From: Hygrophila difformis
Lineage: Eukaryota; Streptophyta; Magnoliopsida; Lamiales; Acanthaceae
Direction of reading: 5' to 3'
Length of the DNA: 64,000 nt
NCBI GenBank assembly: GCA_030278955.1
Contig: JAOANR010000001.1
Span: forward strand, 43,426,890 to 43,490,889
The notes beneath the pieces are model-generated. The model worked only from the letters and a program-made list of their open reading frames with translations, did no database searches and was not told the DNA's origin. This document shows, piece after piece, positions 22,771 through 34,700 of the stretch (position 1 is the stretch's first letter; every line of letters begins with the position of its first letter). The translations under genes were made by a program, and so were the position numbers.

Positions 22771-23123
22771 TGTTGATAATGGCCAATATTGACCATTATT
22801 TCCAATCCATTTCCGTGTCTGAGACGGACATTTTGATCGTATTTCCATCTTATTTCAATAAGAAAGCAGTTGAATTCGACAGATTAATGCGAGTTTGTAA
22901 AAATATTGAGCCGGTAATAAAAAGACACAAAATATACAATTTTTATTGTATTTGTGTTAGAAAAAATCCAAAAACATGAAAAAATGAAAAAGAAAAGAAA
23001 AAGGAAGAAAAGATGGGCAAAAGAATAAAAGAAGCCCACAAGAAAATCAAAAAGATGGGAAAAAAGATTGAAAATCCCACAACTGAAAATTGGTTAAGTG
23101 TTGAAGCACAATTCGAATTATGC

Positions 23124-23511
23124 AATTCGAATTAATTCGAATTGCATACAATTCGAATTGATGAAGAGAGCAACGAATGGTTAAGTGTTGGGAAGGGATG
23201 CAGAAGACCTAATTCGAATTACTATGGCCAATTCGAATTAATTCGAATTGGCTTGAATAATTCGAATTGGGGTATGAAGAAGAAGGAAACCACAGGCAAG
23301 GAGAAGATGCAATTCGAATTGTCCAATTCGAATTAATTCGAATTGGCACAAACAATTCGAATTGCCAACAGATGCAAGGAAGCCAAGCAGAAATCATCAT
23401 CCAATTCGAGAAAAAGACCAATTCGAATTATTCACAACAATTTGAATTGATAACTGAAGGCCACAATCCCAGCTCAAGGAAGAAATCCCACAATTCGAAT
23501 TAATTCGAATT
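23124..23511 (+). repeat. AATTCGAATT array upstream of LTR B promoter
   Basis: Full 20-bp palindromes start at 23124, 23230, 23325 and 23492, with a decayed copy near 23420. The spacing is about 70-106 bp, with single half sites between. The array ends 96 bp before the TATA box. Confidence 0.88.
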
Positions 23512-23606
23512 GATTGAGATAATTCGAACTTCACTCAAAACTCATTCAAATGAAGCTGTGGAGCATGAGCACAACACTGGTGGGCCAAGGGTTTCGAAAA
23601 TTCTTC

Positions 23607-23614
23607 TATAAAAG
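23607..23614 (+). promoter_or_regulatory. TATA box of LTR B
   Basis: CTTCTATAAAAGCTG lies 837 bp into the LTR, with a plausible start about 30 bp later. LTR A shares the CTTCTATAAA context at its matching position. Confidence 0.6.
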
Positions 23615-24490
23615 CTGACCTTCCACAACAAAATAAAAGGTTGAACATTCCAAAAATCAGCTTGGGAACAAAAAGAACAGCAGGAGGTTCCACACCCCTT
23701 AAGGGTTAGGTAGGTAGTTTAGTTTAGTTTAGTTTATTTTTCATGCAAGTAGTATAGTTTTTATATGCTTTGATCTTAGTTTAGTTTAGAAGCAGTTTGT
23801 GTAACCATTAGAGTAGCCATTTCCATATTTTTACATGCTTTTTAGTTAGAACAAACCTTGCCTTCAAACCAATGATGGTTTTGGGTTCTTTATTTTGCTT
23901 TCAAGTGTCAATACAAGAAAAATTTCCAGAAATGGTGTTATTCATATGTTTTGGCACTCTTTAATGCTTTCTTAGAAATAAATGTTTAGAATGTTTGTTT
24001 GTTTCAACTAGGTTACATTTATTATGTTCTAGTTGACATTCAAACACAATAAATGCATGTTTGGTGGGTTTTTGGTTTGATTTTATACTTAGAGCTCCAA
24101 AACAAGTATTCTTAGGGTTTAGTTGTTTCTAGATGTTGTTCAGATTTACTTTTCTTGCCTTGCAATTCTGTCTTATTTATGTTTTCTTGGCTTAGATAAC
24201 CTAGTTGTTCTTGCATCTTTTGCTTGTAGTTCTTAGATATTTAGAGTTTTAGGGTTTTTAACCTTTAAATCTTGTGTTTGTAGCAATAAGGTTGAATCCA
24301 ATCAATACCCACTGGACATGTGTTTATTTTTATTTTGAAAAATCTCACTAGGGTGGCTGTGAAGTGACACTGATGGGAAATGAAGGATTTGGTGAATCTA
24401 AACCCATCATTACTCGCACAGTGTATACCTAACCCATACTTGTGAGACATAAAAATTGTATGAGAAAAAGTGTGCAATTTGAATTGAGGC

Positions 24491-24930
24491 AATCCGAATT
24501 AATTCGAATTGCCCAAATAATTCGAATTGCACACCAAAAATATTTTCCTTCATGAGGTTTCCAACCAATTCGAATTATCCAATTCGAATTAATTCGAATT
24601 GCTCAACAATTCGAATTGGCTTGAAAACCACATTGTTTCCATTTCCATCCCCTCATGCCTTAGTATTTTTTTTCTGTTTTCACCCAATTCGAATTGTCCA
24701 ATTCGAATTAATTCGAATTGCATGGACAATTCGAACTCACCCTTTTCATTGAGGTAAATGCCTTAGTCAATTTGAGCAAGGAAAGGATGTTGCCAACTCG
24801 AGTTGTCCAATTCGAATTAATTCGAATTGGATAACAATTAGAATTAGATGATGTCTCATTCCTTTGCAAGGATTAATTGGGTGAGGCCATACTTCATTCC
24901 TCATGCATTCTCAATTCGAATTACCCCAAT
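24491..24930 (+). repeat. AATTCGAATT array downstream of LTR B promoter
   Basis: Doublet palindromes start at 24491 (one mismatch), 24581, 24700 and 24809, with half sites out to about 24930. The position, roughly 0.9-1.3 kb downstream of the TATA box, parallels the GC-rich array in LTR A at 7325-7837. Confidence 0.85.
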
Positions 24931-27599
24931 AACTCGAATTGAACTATCCTCTTATTTTGAAAACTCCATAAACATTTTTTTTTCATGATTTGTGTAAGTT
25001 GCATGGGTGCATTGGGCCTAGGCCCATTTCATCTACTTTTATCCATTACACATTTCAGCCCATTAGTGTCCATTTATTGTGTGCTTAATACCCACACAAA
25101 ACCAAAAACATTTTCTTAATTTCATATTTTCTCTTTCATTGTGTGTATGAATGGGTGATGAGAAATATCACAGATCAATGTTGGTGAAAGGTCCCTTCAT
25201 AGGGATTCGACTAGCTCGTCTTCTGTGTATTAATTATTACTTGTTATTTTGCATGGTCTGATTAGAGATTGGTGGAAGATACGGAGAAAGGTCTCTTCAC
25301 CGAGATACGACTAGCCACTCAGCCAATTCCTAATCAGATACAGTTTTCTTTTTCTTTATCTTAATTTTAAACCTGAATTTCAAGCTATGGTAATATTAGA
25401 CAGTGTCGATCAACACTATCGTAATAATACAATAGTAAGAAACCATGTAGGTTTTTCCTCATTCATAGACAGTAAGACTCTTGTTGATAGTGATCACTAT
25501 CAGTAAGGAATCCTTACCGTCTAATTTCATTCCCTCTGGAATACCTGGGAACCAGATAGCAGATGTTTGCCGTTCGGATAACCCCAATTGTTTCTGGCAC
25601 TCTTTTAGCCAATTTCTTCTCATCTCAGGCTAATCCACCTTTGTGTTTCGCATTCTGTCTAACCCCACCATATATTTTGGGGTGTTTCATTTTCCTTTTC
25701 ATATACCTGTACGCATGTTACTATTATGTAGATGTTCCAGTCATATCACTATTTTGGGGATCCTTCCCCTTGGACATAGAAGTCTTGATTTAAATCAGAT
25801 GTTGCATAATAAATTTCCAACAAAAATTCCTTTATAAAATCTGGATCTGAGCAAGGGATAAATTCAACAGTTATGACTAATTCATATTCTATTGGGGGTT
25901 GATTTTGAGAACTTAGAAGCAGAGTCAGCGATTAGGTCTCATCTAGACTGAAAGGATCTGTGTTTTAATTGAGAGTTTAGTACCTGTCTTGGGAATGATT
26001 TTCAAATATCCATTGTTTCTCAAAATTGTTGTGTGTTGGAAATCTTATATTAGATATTGCATTGAATCAATACCCACTTGGGTATGGATAAGGTGTAATA
26101 AATAATACTAGAGGAACAACATATAGGCCTTGGTTAATTTCTAAGATAGGGTTGAGTATTCCTTCGACTACTATCTTCTTCTGCCAAAGTCTAGAATCGA
26201 GTCTTGAGTGAGTACATCCGGAATAGGTTCATTTATGGATCCGTTTCATTTAGTTTGTATCTCATAACTACCCAGATGTTGTAAGCCCTGTGGCTTATGG
26301 ATATCTTGGGGGTTCTTGATCTGCATCTGGTCACCAAAACCAGGGGCTCTTTTACACTAACGGAAAGAGATGCTTTTTAAGACTTCCGAGTGATAGGATT
26401 TTAAATGCTTTCTTTACTGCTTTCTTTACTGCTTTCTTTTAAATGCTTTCATAGAGGTCACTCGGAAGAATTAGGGGCTGTCCATCTGTTAAAAGGTTTG
26501 AGAGTTATGGAAGGGTTTGGGGGTTGATTTGAAACTTTGGGTGTGACATGGGGGAATGATAGGAGTACTTGGCATATCAACTAATGATATGTTAGGTGTT
26601 GCTTATCCACCACAGATAAATAATATAATTTCACAAAGGCCTGTGAACAAGGCCCGTGAAGGGAGTTACAAGTCTGTGGTATCTTAGATTTTGTTGTCTT
26701 AAGAGCATGTAAACTCTTACTGTAAGTACCTGTCTGTTAAAGGGAACATGGTATAGAGAGCATGAGAGTTAGCTAACTGGAGAATTATCCCAAGCTAAGA
26801 TCTGTGTATAAAAATTAGAAGTTTAATTGTGTTTCATCTGAATCTTGTCCAATCTTTATTATTTCCCCCTGTCCCTTCTGTCTCATTTTATCTGCTTCCT
26901 TAGAATAACTTTATCGCTTTCTTAGAATAGAATTTTATCATGCTTTGTAAAATAATTTTTACTGCTTTCATGATCTGGATTTAAATTCTGTCGAATAGTT
27001 GTTAGAAACCCTTGCAAAAACTTGAATCGAGTAACCGAGTGGAAAATCTTAGTAAACGACGTGGGCCCTGCTTCCATCGCACATCCTCCAGTGAACGATC
27101 CGGTACTTTCTATAAATTACTGCAATTTTTGACACCGTGCGCTTTCGGGGGCACAGGTTTCTTGACACGAGTAAATAAAAAGACAACATTTTAGAAAATA
27201 CTCATGCATTGGGAAGATGTCAAAAGTTTCATGGCAGGTATCTTCTTGACATGAAATTAAGAGAAGCATCATGATGCAGATACCAGGGACTTTCAGGGTG
27301 ACAGACTAAAGGTCAATCCCGGTTGCACCGTGATACTTGTCAAAAGTTTCATGGCAAGAAGGACCACAACGCCGTTTGAAATCAAAAGACCCCACACGAG
27401 TAATAAAAAGGGAAATCTTAATATATCCTTAAACCCTTTCCCGCAAATCATAACTTTTTCCTTTTTAATCCTCGAGCAATAAACAAAACCTGTTTTAATA
27501 ATAAATACTCGTGTTCAACGAAACTTGTCAAAAGTTTCAGTCAGCCGCCCTAGCCTCTATGTAGCCGCCCATCTTGGCCGCATCTGGTTTGTCGCCCTA

Positions 27600-27965
27600 C
27601 TCTTGCATGGAGCTTCGTGGAGCTTGTGTCTTGCCTCCCGTCCGCGCCTGGAGCTTCGTTCGCAGCTTTGTGTCTTGCTTCCCGTGGCGCCCGGCGTCGT
27701 TTGCAGCTTTGTGACTTGCCTCCCCTCGACGCCTCATCCCGAGCTTTGTCTCTTGCCTCCTTGAGCTTCGTCCGCAGCTTTGTGACTTCCTTCCCGGAGC
27801 TTTGTCCACAGCTTTGTGACTTGCCTCCCATCGGCGCCCGGAGCCTCGTCCGGAGCTCTGTGACTTGCCTCCCGTCGGCACCCGGAGCTTCGTCTGCAGC
27901 TTTGAGACTTGCCTCCCATCGGCGCCTGGATCCTCGTCCGCAGCTTTGTGTGTCGCCTCCCATTG
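27600..27965 (-). repeat. Minisatellite, about 45-bp GC-rich units, in element E
   Basis: There are about seven degenerate units containing CAGCTTTGTGACTTGCCTCCC followed by a GGCGCCCGGAGCTTCGTC-like part. Several overlapping reading frames on both strands are open because of the repeat. I do not consider them genes. It lies downstream of element E's gag, against the end of B's LTR. Confidence 0.7.
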
Positions 27966-28059
27966 CCTGCGGACATCTTCTAGGGCCTTGGCCACCTCTG
28001 TAGCTCCTTGGACACCTGCGTACAACTTGGCCACCTCTGTAGCCACTTGGGCATATTCG

Positions 28060-28300
28060 TAGCCCCTCGGGCATTCTCGTAGCCTCAATAGCTGTCATTT
28101 TGGGAATCGCAGCCACATAGTGCCCTGCCATTTTTGGAATCCATAGCCATATAGTACCCTTCCATTTTGGGAAACATTTGCCACCCTAGCTGCCATTTTG
28201 GGAATACTTTGCCACCCTAGTTGCCATTTTGGGAATCCGCGGCCACCTTAATTGCCATTTTGGGAATCCACAACTTCCCTATTTGTCATTTTGGCATTTC
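28060..28300 (-). repeat. Second short tandem repeat, about 30-36-bp units
   Basis: Repeats of a unit with GCCATTTTGGGAATC and a GCCACC-type spacer occur about seven times with decay. With the adjacent minisatellite this makes about 700 bp of tandem repeats inside element E. Confidence 0.6.
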
Positions 28301-28398
28301 ATAGCCACCGTAGGCCATAGCCTTCAATCTCCAGCCGCCAGTCGCAATTCTCGTAGGCATATCACGGACTAGGGCTATCGACCGACGTTACTCAGTCA

Positions 28399-29870
28399 TC
28401 AACTACCCGGCCTCCAAGGCCGTTGTTGATGGCGTTCTAGGCCAGGGTTGTTTCCACCAAGGGTTAATGTGGCAGTCACCACCCTTGGTTCGTCTTCCTC
28501 TTTACTGGGTTTTATTTCTTTGAAATAAGTCCTGTACGTAGGTAGACGCTTCTCATCTTGTTCCTCAATGAACTTTTCCAAGCGAGCTGCTATTTCGGCC
28601 AGCTGGGCAAGGTTAGTGGAGTCCTGCACAATTAAATATTCATATTACTTTTGCGAGATATTTGCCACTGCAATGTTGGCTATTTCTCTATCAGGGACAA
28701 CCATCGTGCATTGACTCTTAAGTGTTTGTAATCGATTTATAAATGTTGTCGCTGCTTCATCTAGGACTTGTTTAGCATTAGTTAGATCTGCCAAACTAAC
28801 CTGTGTTAATGGAGTGTAGAACCTATCGTGGAAAGCTCTCTCCAGATCGGCCCAATTCTGGATTGAGTTTGGCCGCAAGGATAAGTACCAAGCGAAGGCA
28901 GGCCAGTAAGAGATGTACTGAACAACCTCAATTTCAACCAATCGTTGGTCGCCATTTCACCACAATGTGTGGTGAATCTACCCAGATGTTCTACGGTGGA
29001 CTTTCCATCATCCCCCGAAAACATAGTGAACTCGGGCATCTTGAACCCTCTCGGATAGGGCTGCATAGTATCCACCCAGTCAGGATATGATTTCCTGTAA
29101 GTGAGCCGCTCCATCTGCCTCAACTGGATCCCAAAGTGCCGTAGCATCATATCCGCTAGCAGTTCGGGTGACACCTCTAGTGCCTGCGTAGGAGGCATGA
29201 ATGGTGTAGGCGATATAGTAGATGTCACGACCATAAACTATGGCGGTGGTGACTGTCCCCCTAGCGTTGGAGGTGTCCAACTAGGGTTTGGCATCGGTGC
29301 TGGTACATCCGAGAAATTCACCGCATACAGCACTGTAGGCATTTCGGCACAAGAGGCCCGCTTGACGTGGCTGCAACCATTGGTCGTTGGTGAGGCGTAG
29401 ATCAACATCGGAGGTACCACGCACGTTAAACTTGGCAAAAGCTAGGTGCTGCTAGTACGGAGGCAGGATTAGACAGACCACCAAATTCTGAATATGGCGG
29501 CTGGCAAGATGTAGCCTCCAAAGTCCTCTGTTGGCCACCTGATGGCCTAGGAGATGGGAGATTGGGCGGCGCGCTTGTTCCGTTTATAAGATTAGTTCCA
29601 TCTTGTTGAAGATGAATGGAACTACATACTTTGTCGATTAGATCAGCCATTGCAGGCCGCAATGCCTCCATGATGTGCTTGGTAAGTTCAGGCATGAACT
29701 CGGCCATCGATTTTGTTATCGATAGCCGCAATTGTTTGGAGACCGTAGGGGTTTGCGTAATCTCTTGTTGCTCCATATTCTCCGTTGCATTATCGGCGTC
29801 ATCTGCAGTAGGTGTCCTGGTAGAAGTCTCCTCTTGGAGAGACATCTCTTTGAATTTCTGAATAAGATCT
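28399..29870 (-). pseudogene. gag: Element E gag remnant (Ty3/gypsy, multiply broken)
   Basis: The order on the minus strand is as follows. First is an N-terminal part starting near 29850 (MSLQEETSTRTPTADDADN). Next is a segment in another frame (29234-28806) with YRKSYPDWVDTMQPYPRGFK and FSGDDGKSTVEHLGRFTTHCGE, the usual start of a gypsy gag domain. Then a third frame (28941-28645) has WYLSLRPNSIQNWADLERAFHDRFY, then TAA, then QDSTNLAQLAEIAARLEKF to 28399. At least two frameshifts and one stop separate these. The sequence is unlike A/B gag and fits the Tat/Ogre-like side of the superfamily; that assignment is tentative. No pol is seen; B interrupts the element at 27540. Confidence 0.75.
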
Positions 29871-29930
29871 GTTACTAATCTTCTAGATCTGAGAAGTATA
29901 AACCCTAAGCAGATATGGTTTTCCACTCGA

Positions 29931-29948
29931 GTCCCACTGGGCGTGCCA
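29931..29948 (-). other. Element E primer-binding site-like sequence
   Basis: On the minus strand TGGCACGCCCAGTGGGAC follows the LTR end after three bases, as usual for a PBS. I cannot name the tRNA. The position between a CA-ended LTR and the gag start supports it. Confidence 0.55.
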
Positions 29949-29951
29949 ATT

Positions 29952-30320
29952 TGTTGTATCGGAAAAATTATATGGAAGGGAGGCAAACGAGATGAAAGGG
30001 ACGCAAACGAAATTGAAGGGAGGCAATTGAATTGATAGGAGGCAAACGAAATTGAAAGGAGGCAAGTGAAATTAAAGAAATTAAGAACTAGAAAAGAATG
30101 CTTGTATTAAATGAATTGAAAAATTACGCGAATTGAACAAAAGCAATAAATGAAATGGAAATTACAGAAAGCGTTAAACGAAAGCTTATACAATGCTCGG
30201 TCATTAATGAGTATGGTGCACGGATTAAGCTGATTGTTGAGCAATGGCCAATTGTTGAGCAAGTCGCGTGCATCCCCCATCTACCGTGCATTGCCCAAGG
30301 TGGCCCCGATCTTCGCCAAC
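29952..30320 (-). repeat. Element E 5' LTR, partial
   Basis: It starts on the plus strand TGTTGTATCGG. Near 29975-30075 there are four to five short repeats of a GGGAGGCAAACGAAATTGAA type. The right limit is not certain; the sequence becomes LINE-like at about 30320, so the LTR is probably truncated by the LINE insertion. Confidence 0.5.
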
Positions 30321-31697
30321 GGGTTCAGGTTGAGAGTTAGTAATGGCGAGAGTACTGCATGGTCATCATCTTGGCTTCAAGGTGGACCCATTGCGCCTCG
30401 TGTGTCATATGTTTACACTTCGGAGTCAAATTTGAGGATCAAAGATTTTTTTGTTAATGGCCGGTGGCGATGGGACGACATGTTCACACCCATTACCGAG
30501 GACATCAAACAGGAAGGCCGTGCCTTTGGGCCTCTTTTGTTGCATGAGGATGCTCCTGATATCTATTGCTGGATGGGGTCTAGCTCTGGGGTCTACTCGG
30601 TCAGCACGGGGTACGCGTGGATCATCAACCAACGTGGGTTGCAACCGGATAGGGATCCGGCATGGGTGTGGAAAATCCTGGGACCGGAGAAGCTACGCCT
30701 CCTTATGTGGCTATTGGTGAATGACTCGATCCCTTCAAACCAGCTCAGGGTTGCCCGAGGTGTTACCAACTCTTCCGCCTGTAGCATTTGTGGGACGTCA
30801 ATTGAAAGCACTGAGCATTTGTTCTTTCACTGTCCGTGGACGGTTCAAGTATGGCGCCAGATTGATGGTCTGCCGGGGGGATCTTGGAATTGGCTGAGTG
30901 GCAGTGTGGCTTCTTACCTTCGCTGTAAGAGCCGTCGTTGGTCGGGTCTACAGTGGGCGGCCATATGGAGTATCTGGATGTCCCGCAATGCTTTCTGCAT
31001 GCGTGGCATAGAAATTAATATTCATGCCACTGTTTGAAGGGTTTTATACCTTGGAGAGGTTTTTGATAGGGCTTGTAGGAGGATGTTGAAGTCTCGTACA
31101 GTCCATCTTGTTTCATGGAATCCTCATCGCTATATGGGATTTATTCTTCACGTGGATGGGAGTTCTTGCGGGAACCCGGGGCTGGCCAGTTTTGGTGGAG
31201 TTCTCCGGGATTTTTCTGGTAAATGGTTGGATGCATTTTATGGCTCTATTGGAGTTGCTTTAAACTTAGAGGCGGAGCTCCATGGCATTCTAAATGGCAT
31301 GAAGCGTCTTATGGACCTTGGTATCTCTAATGCTCATTGTTATTCCGACTCTGGGGAGGCCCTTCGGCTTATCAAGCAAGTGCCTTGCTCTCGGCATATT
31401 TTCTTCCCAGTGCTCAAGAATATTGAGAAACTTCTTCATGATCTTCCTGGTATTAGATGGTTCCACACCCTCCGGGAAGGGAACTCTGTGGCTGATGGAC
31501 TGGCTGAGATTGGAGCTCAGGCTGAGGACTTCTTCACCACCTGGGCGTTTCCCCCGAACTCCACCCGGGATTTACTTTATGCGGATGCGGTGGGCACTTT
31601 GTTCCCGCGATACTAGTTGTTTCTTTTCTTCCATTTCTTGTAGTTTTTTTTAGTCTTTTCTTTAGCCGACGCTTGTGCGTCACCCTACCCAAAAAAA
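30320..31697 (+). mobile_element. 5'-truncated LINE (ORF2 end: zf-RVT and RNase H)
   Basis: One frame encodes RVSNGESTAWSSSWLQGG, VYTSESNLRIKDFFVNGRW, DSSGVYSVSTGY-like SSGVYSVSTGYAW, WKILGPEKLRLLMWLLVND, CSICGTSIESTEHLFFHCPW (the zinc-binding reverse-transcriptase tail), and then an RNase H domain. A single TGA at 31035-31037 separates the two (context GTT TGA AGG, probably from CGA). The RNase H part (31083-31616) has FILHVDGSSCGNPGLASFGG, LNLEAELHGILNGMKRLMDLG, CYSDSGEALRLI and REGNSVADGLAEIG. The element ends near a short A run at 31690-31697. It is a typical 5'-truncated dead copy, different from the LINE at 39827. Confidence 0.85.
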
Positions 31698-34079
31698 TAT
31701 ACTTCAATTATGACTAAGTTCTATACTAGAGTCTAGAGGTAGAGAGCATTTATAATAATTTTCCTATTAGTTGTCTTCATGGTATATTAAAGTGCAAGGA
31801 TAATGAATACTCACTATTCTTTAATAAAATAAGTTGCAACAATTTGTGTTTTGTACATAAACAATATTGCGAAAGCCATCCAAAAATAATGTATAGAATC
31901 AAACATAAACAACACTCTATATGACACAAATACTGAAAATAATGGTCATTATTCACTGGTAATACACATATGCACATTAAAATTTAAATATAACAATATA
32001 TATTAAAAAAAATTAAATATAATGTGATTTAGAAGTGAGATTAAGAAATTTTACTTGTGCGTCAGAGCATCAACAATATGAGAAGTCTCAAATTGGGATG
32101 GAAATAGAGCGAAAAATATAAAGAAGAAGAAAGTATGATGAATATAAAGATTCTTAGATATTTTTATTTTATATCTTATAAAATAAACCTAGACAAATTA
32201 AGGTAGTATAATTTTTAAGGTATAAAATAAAATATCTCAAGTTTTAATTTTATGGCAATTAATACCAAAATTTGAGAGGGCACAAACAAATTTTCATTTT
32301 TTTTCCACTATTAGTACAATATATAATTTATTTTTAACATTACAATACCTAATAAATCTCAAAATTTTGAGGGGGCCATGGCCCCCCCAAACATATACTT
32401 CCCTCCTCCACGGGGTATAATGCTAGATGCACGGGACCAAATTACTTTGATTTCTTTTTTATGATTTTTTATTAAGATTATCAATCTTTTTTAATAGATG
32501 AAGATCTATAGAAGGATTTTTTTTTATTTTTTATTTTTTTATTTTTTATTTTTAGAGTTGGTAGCTCGCTGGCTAGCAAAGGTGTGGTTAAACTTAAATT
32601 GATTCTCTCTTTTGTAGTAGACGCCGAACCTGCCGTGCCCTTTTTCTTTTCTTTTTATTAATGCTAAGAAGGGTAGTTCAACGAATGAATTCGGATAGAG
32701 ATGATGGTTTCCCCCAATTTAATTAAACTGTCTTTAAGCCGGCCGATATAGAATATACCATAGGCATAGGGTCGTTAGCAAATTTAAAATAAATGTAAAA
32801 TAGTAATTAAAAAGAAAAAATGTATTTTACTAAAACTTTAATTACTAAATTTAAATACACACAATATATTAATTTGATAAATAAAATTTAAATGAATAGT
32901 AATAAAAGGAATCAAAAAGAATATTCTTAAATAGAGGAAATTTTAGAGTTGATTGTTGCAAATAAAAAGTGAAAAATTGTAAATTGGACTGAATAATAAA
33001 GTAGAGTTGACTGGAAAATATAGTTTATTACTGAAGATGGCCTAATAATTGTTGGATTGCCTGCTGCTGGAGTTTTGTTGACCCTCATCCAAAGTTTCAG
33101 AATTGTCAAAGCTTTCCCTTAACCATAAAAGTCCCTTCACTTCATCTTTTGCAGTTTCGCGATGGAAGATGGGGTTTTAATCTGCTTGTTTATCTGAATT
33201 ATTATTTCTCTAACTTTTTTTACGTTTTCAATGCTTGTTTTCTTAGGTTTCATTCAAGCTTTAAAGAAGTTTTTTATGGTCGGACTCCGTTCAGATAATG
33301 ATGCAGAATCCACAATCCACTGTTTATACTTTAAAGAAACTTGAAATTGAAAATGAGTTTGGAGAGCTTGCAACCAAGGGGAATGAGAGAACCGGTAGTT
33401 TTAAAAAATCTCGAACACCCGAATGTTGTTAGGTAACTATCATTTCGTATCAGTGCTTTTTAGTGATGTGCAGTTGTCTTTAATTTAAATTGAATTTATT
33501 TATTTTGGACAAATATATTGAAGTAGGAGAAATCAATTGACAGTTATATTGGACAATCTATATTTATTATTATTAAACCAAATTATCAAACACTAACATG
33601 AATTGTATATGTACATGAGTGAGGAGGAAGAAACATTAACACCAAAACTGAAGTTATGAAGTACTAGTGAGTTTAGAAGTATGCTAACATAAAAGAATTT
33701 AAAAGTGATAAAGAGAACCACTCTAATTAGAATAACAATTCCCTAGATTTTATATTTACTATTCATGCAAGTCTTTGTAGTTTGGTTCAACAACTACCAA
33801 TCCAGATTGTCCAAAATAACTATCATTTGATTTCACATACTGGCCCAAAATAAAAAAAAAAAAATTCAATTTCAATTAAAGACAACTACATATTGCCAAC
33901 TAAAAAGAAGTGAAACAATAATTACCTAAGAACATTCGGTGATCGATATTTTTTGCAGCTGTCAATTATCTTATTACATCGCTCTCTAAACACATATTTG
34001 ATTTCAAGTTCCTTTAAAGCATAAACAATGGATTCCACATCATTACTTGAATGGAGCCTGACCATGACCATAAAATCTT
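31698..34079. other. AT-rich stretch without a recognised gene
   Basis: No ORF longer than about 66 codons looks real. It contains homopolymer-rich segments (32500-32560), the 16-bp perfect palindrome GGGGGCCATGGCCCCC at 32371-32386, and a short piece resembling a protein-kinase exon end (33389-33432). It may be decayed transposon and gene debris; nothing more can be supported. Confidence 0.5.
33389..33432 (+). pseudogene. Possible protein-kinase exon fragment
   Basis: GTAGTTTTAAAAAATCTC onward reads VVLKNLEHPNVVR and is followed at once by a donor-like AG|GTAACT. The peptide resembles the alpha-C/beta-4 region of CDK-type kinases (EHPNVVRL). Only about 14 residues match and I find no other exon, so this could be chance. 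Confidence 0.25.
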
Positions 34080-34700
34080 AAGCTTGAATGTAACCTAAGA
34101 AAACAAACTGGACCCATGCCGTGCCCACGCGCCGCCTATGCGTGCCCTGTCGGGACCCATGCGCTGGACGCGCGGTCCTCGCCTCCGAGTGGGCGCTCTG
34201 CACCCGAACGGCTGTTCGGCCATTTTTTGGTGCGAAACTCGCCGGAAAACCATCCCCGAACACCCCAACACGTAAGAAATTACAAGCATATCCCTTGCCT
34301 CAATGTCTTGAATGATTTTTGGCCTTCATTCTGACGATTCCAATCTCCATTTCGTCCAAAACGCATCAAAATCCACCACGAACCCTAAAATCAAAATCTT
34401 CTCCAATCAACACCAATCTAAAAGAAATAAATATCAATATGGAGAGGAGAGCGAGGAGAATCACTTACCAACAACCGATTGAGAAATCTCCAAGAGAATG
34501 CGGTGACCAGAGCAAGTCCAAAATCTTCCCCTTACCCCTCACTCGATCAGCTCTCCCCTTTTCTACCACTCTGTCTGAAATCTGAAAAATGCCCCAGATC
34601 AACTATAAAACATCCATTTGGGCCCCTTCCGGAATTGGCTGCTAAAAAAACTACTAAATAAAATACCTCGTCCAAATAATAACTTAATCGGGTCATTACA
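34080..34700 (-). mobile_element. LTR-type insertion X, one end, inside KIN17 pseudogene (unit 1)
   Basis: On the minus strand it begins TGTAATGACCCGATTAAG directly after KIN17 codons for NIVEEK. TGTAA...TTACA ends are common for LTRs of chromovirus-type elements. The other end of X is at 35803 and 61492 (TGTAACGCCC). KIN17 flanks are CTTCT (34701-34705) and CTTTT (35798-35802), which fits a 5-bp target duplication with one mismatch. The left limit of X is not defined; the GC-rich part near 34110-34220 belongs to it or to another insert. Confidence 0.55.

Larger units (their letters stand above)
9042..27539 (+). mobile_element. Element B: Athila-type Ty3/gypsy retrotransposon with env-like ORF (5' end off window)
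   Basis: The order is gag (from mid-domain), protease, RT, RNase H, integrase, a 2.6-kb spacer with promoter-like features, an env-like ORF, a 1.6-kb untranslated region, PPT and 3' LTR. The first part of gag, the PBS and the 5' LTR must lie left of element A, outside the window. B's gag-pol carries at least two frameshifts and two nonsense codons, and its env-like ORF one nonsense codon, so it is not autonomous now. Its right end (27539) abuts element E, so it is nested in an older element. Confidence 0.88.
22771..27539 (+). repeat. Element B 3' LTR, 4769 bp
   Basis: It starts TGTTGATAATGGCC and ends CTTGTCAAAAGTTTCA, the reverse complements of LTR A's ends. The first 40 bp contain a 24-bp near-palindrome (ATAATGGCC ... 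GACCATTAT, 22 of 24 bases symmetrical) that is also present in A and C. It contains a TATA box, two palindrome arrays, the gaaagc repeats (26870-26990) and the conserved block near 27060-27180. No coding region is believed. Such long LTRs are usual for the Athila group. Confidence 0.9.

Noticed and set aside
27550..28131. 193-codon Arg/Gly-rich protein on the minus strand
   Set aside because: It is produced by the 45-bp minisatellite; the opposite strand is open too.
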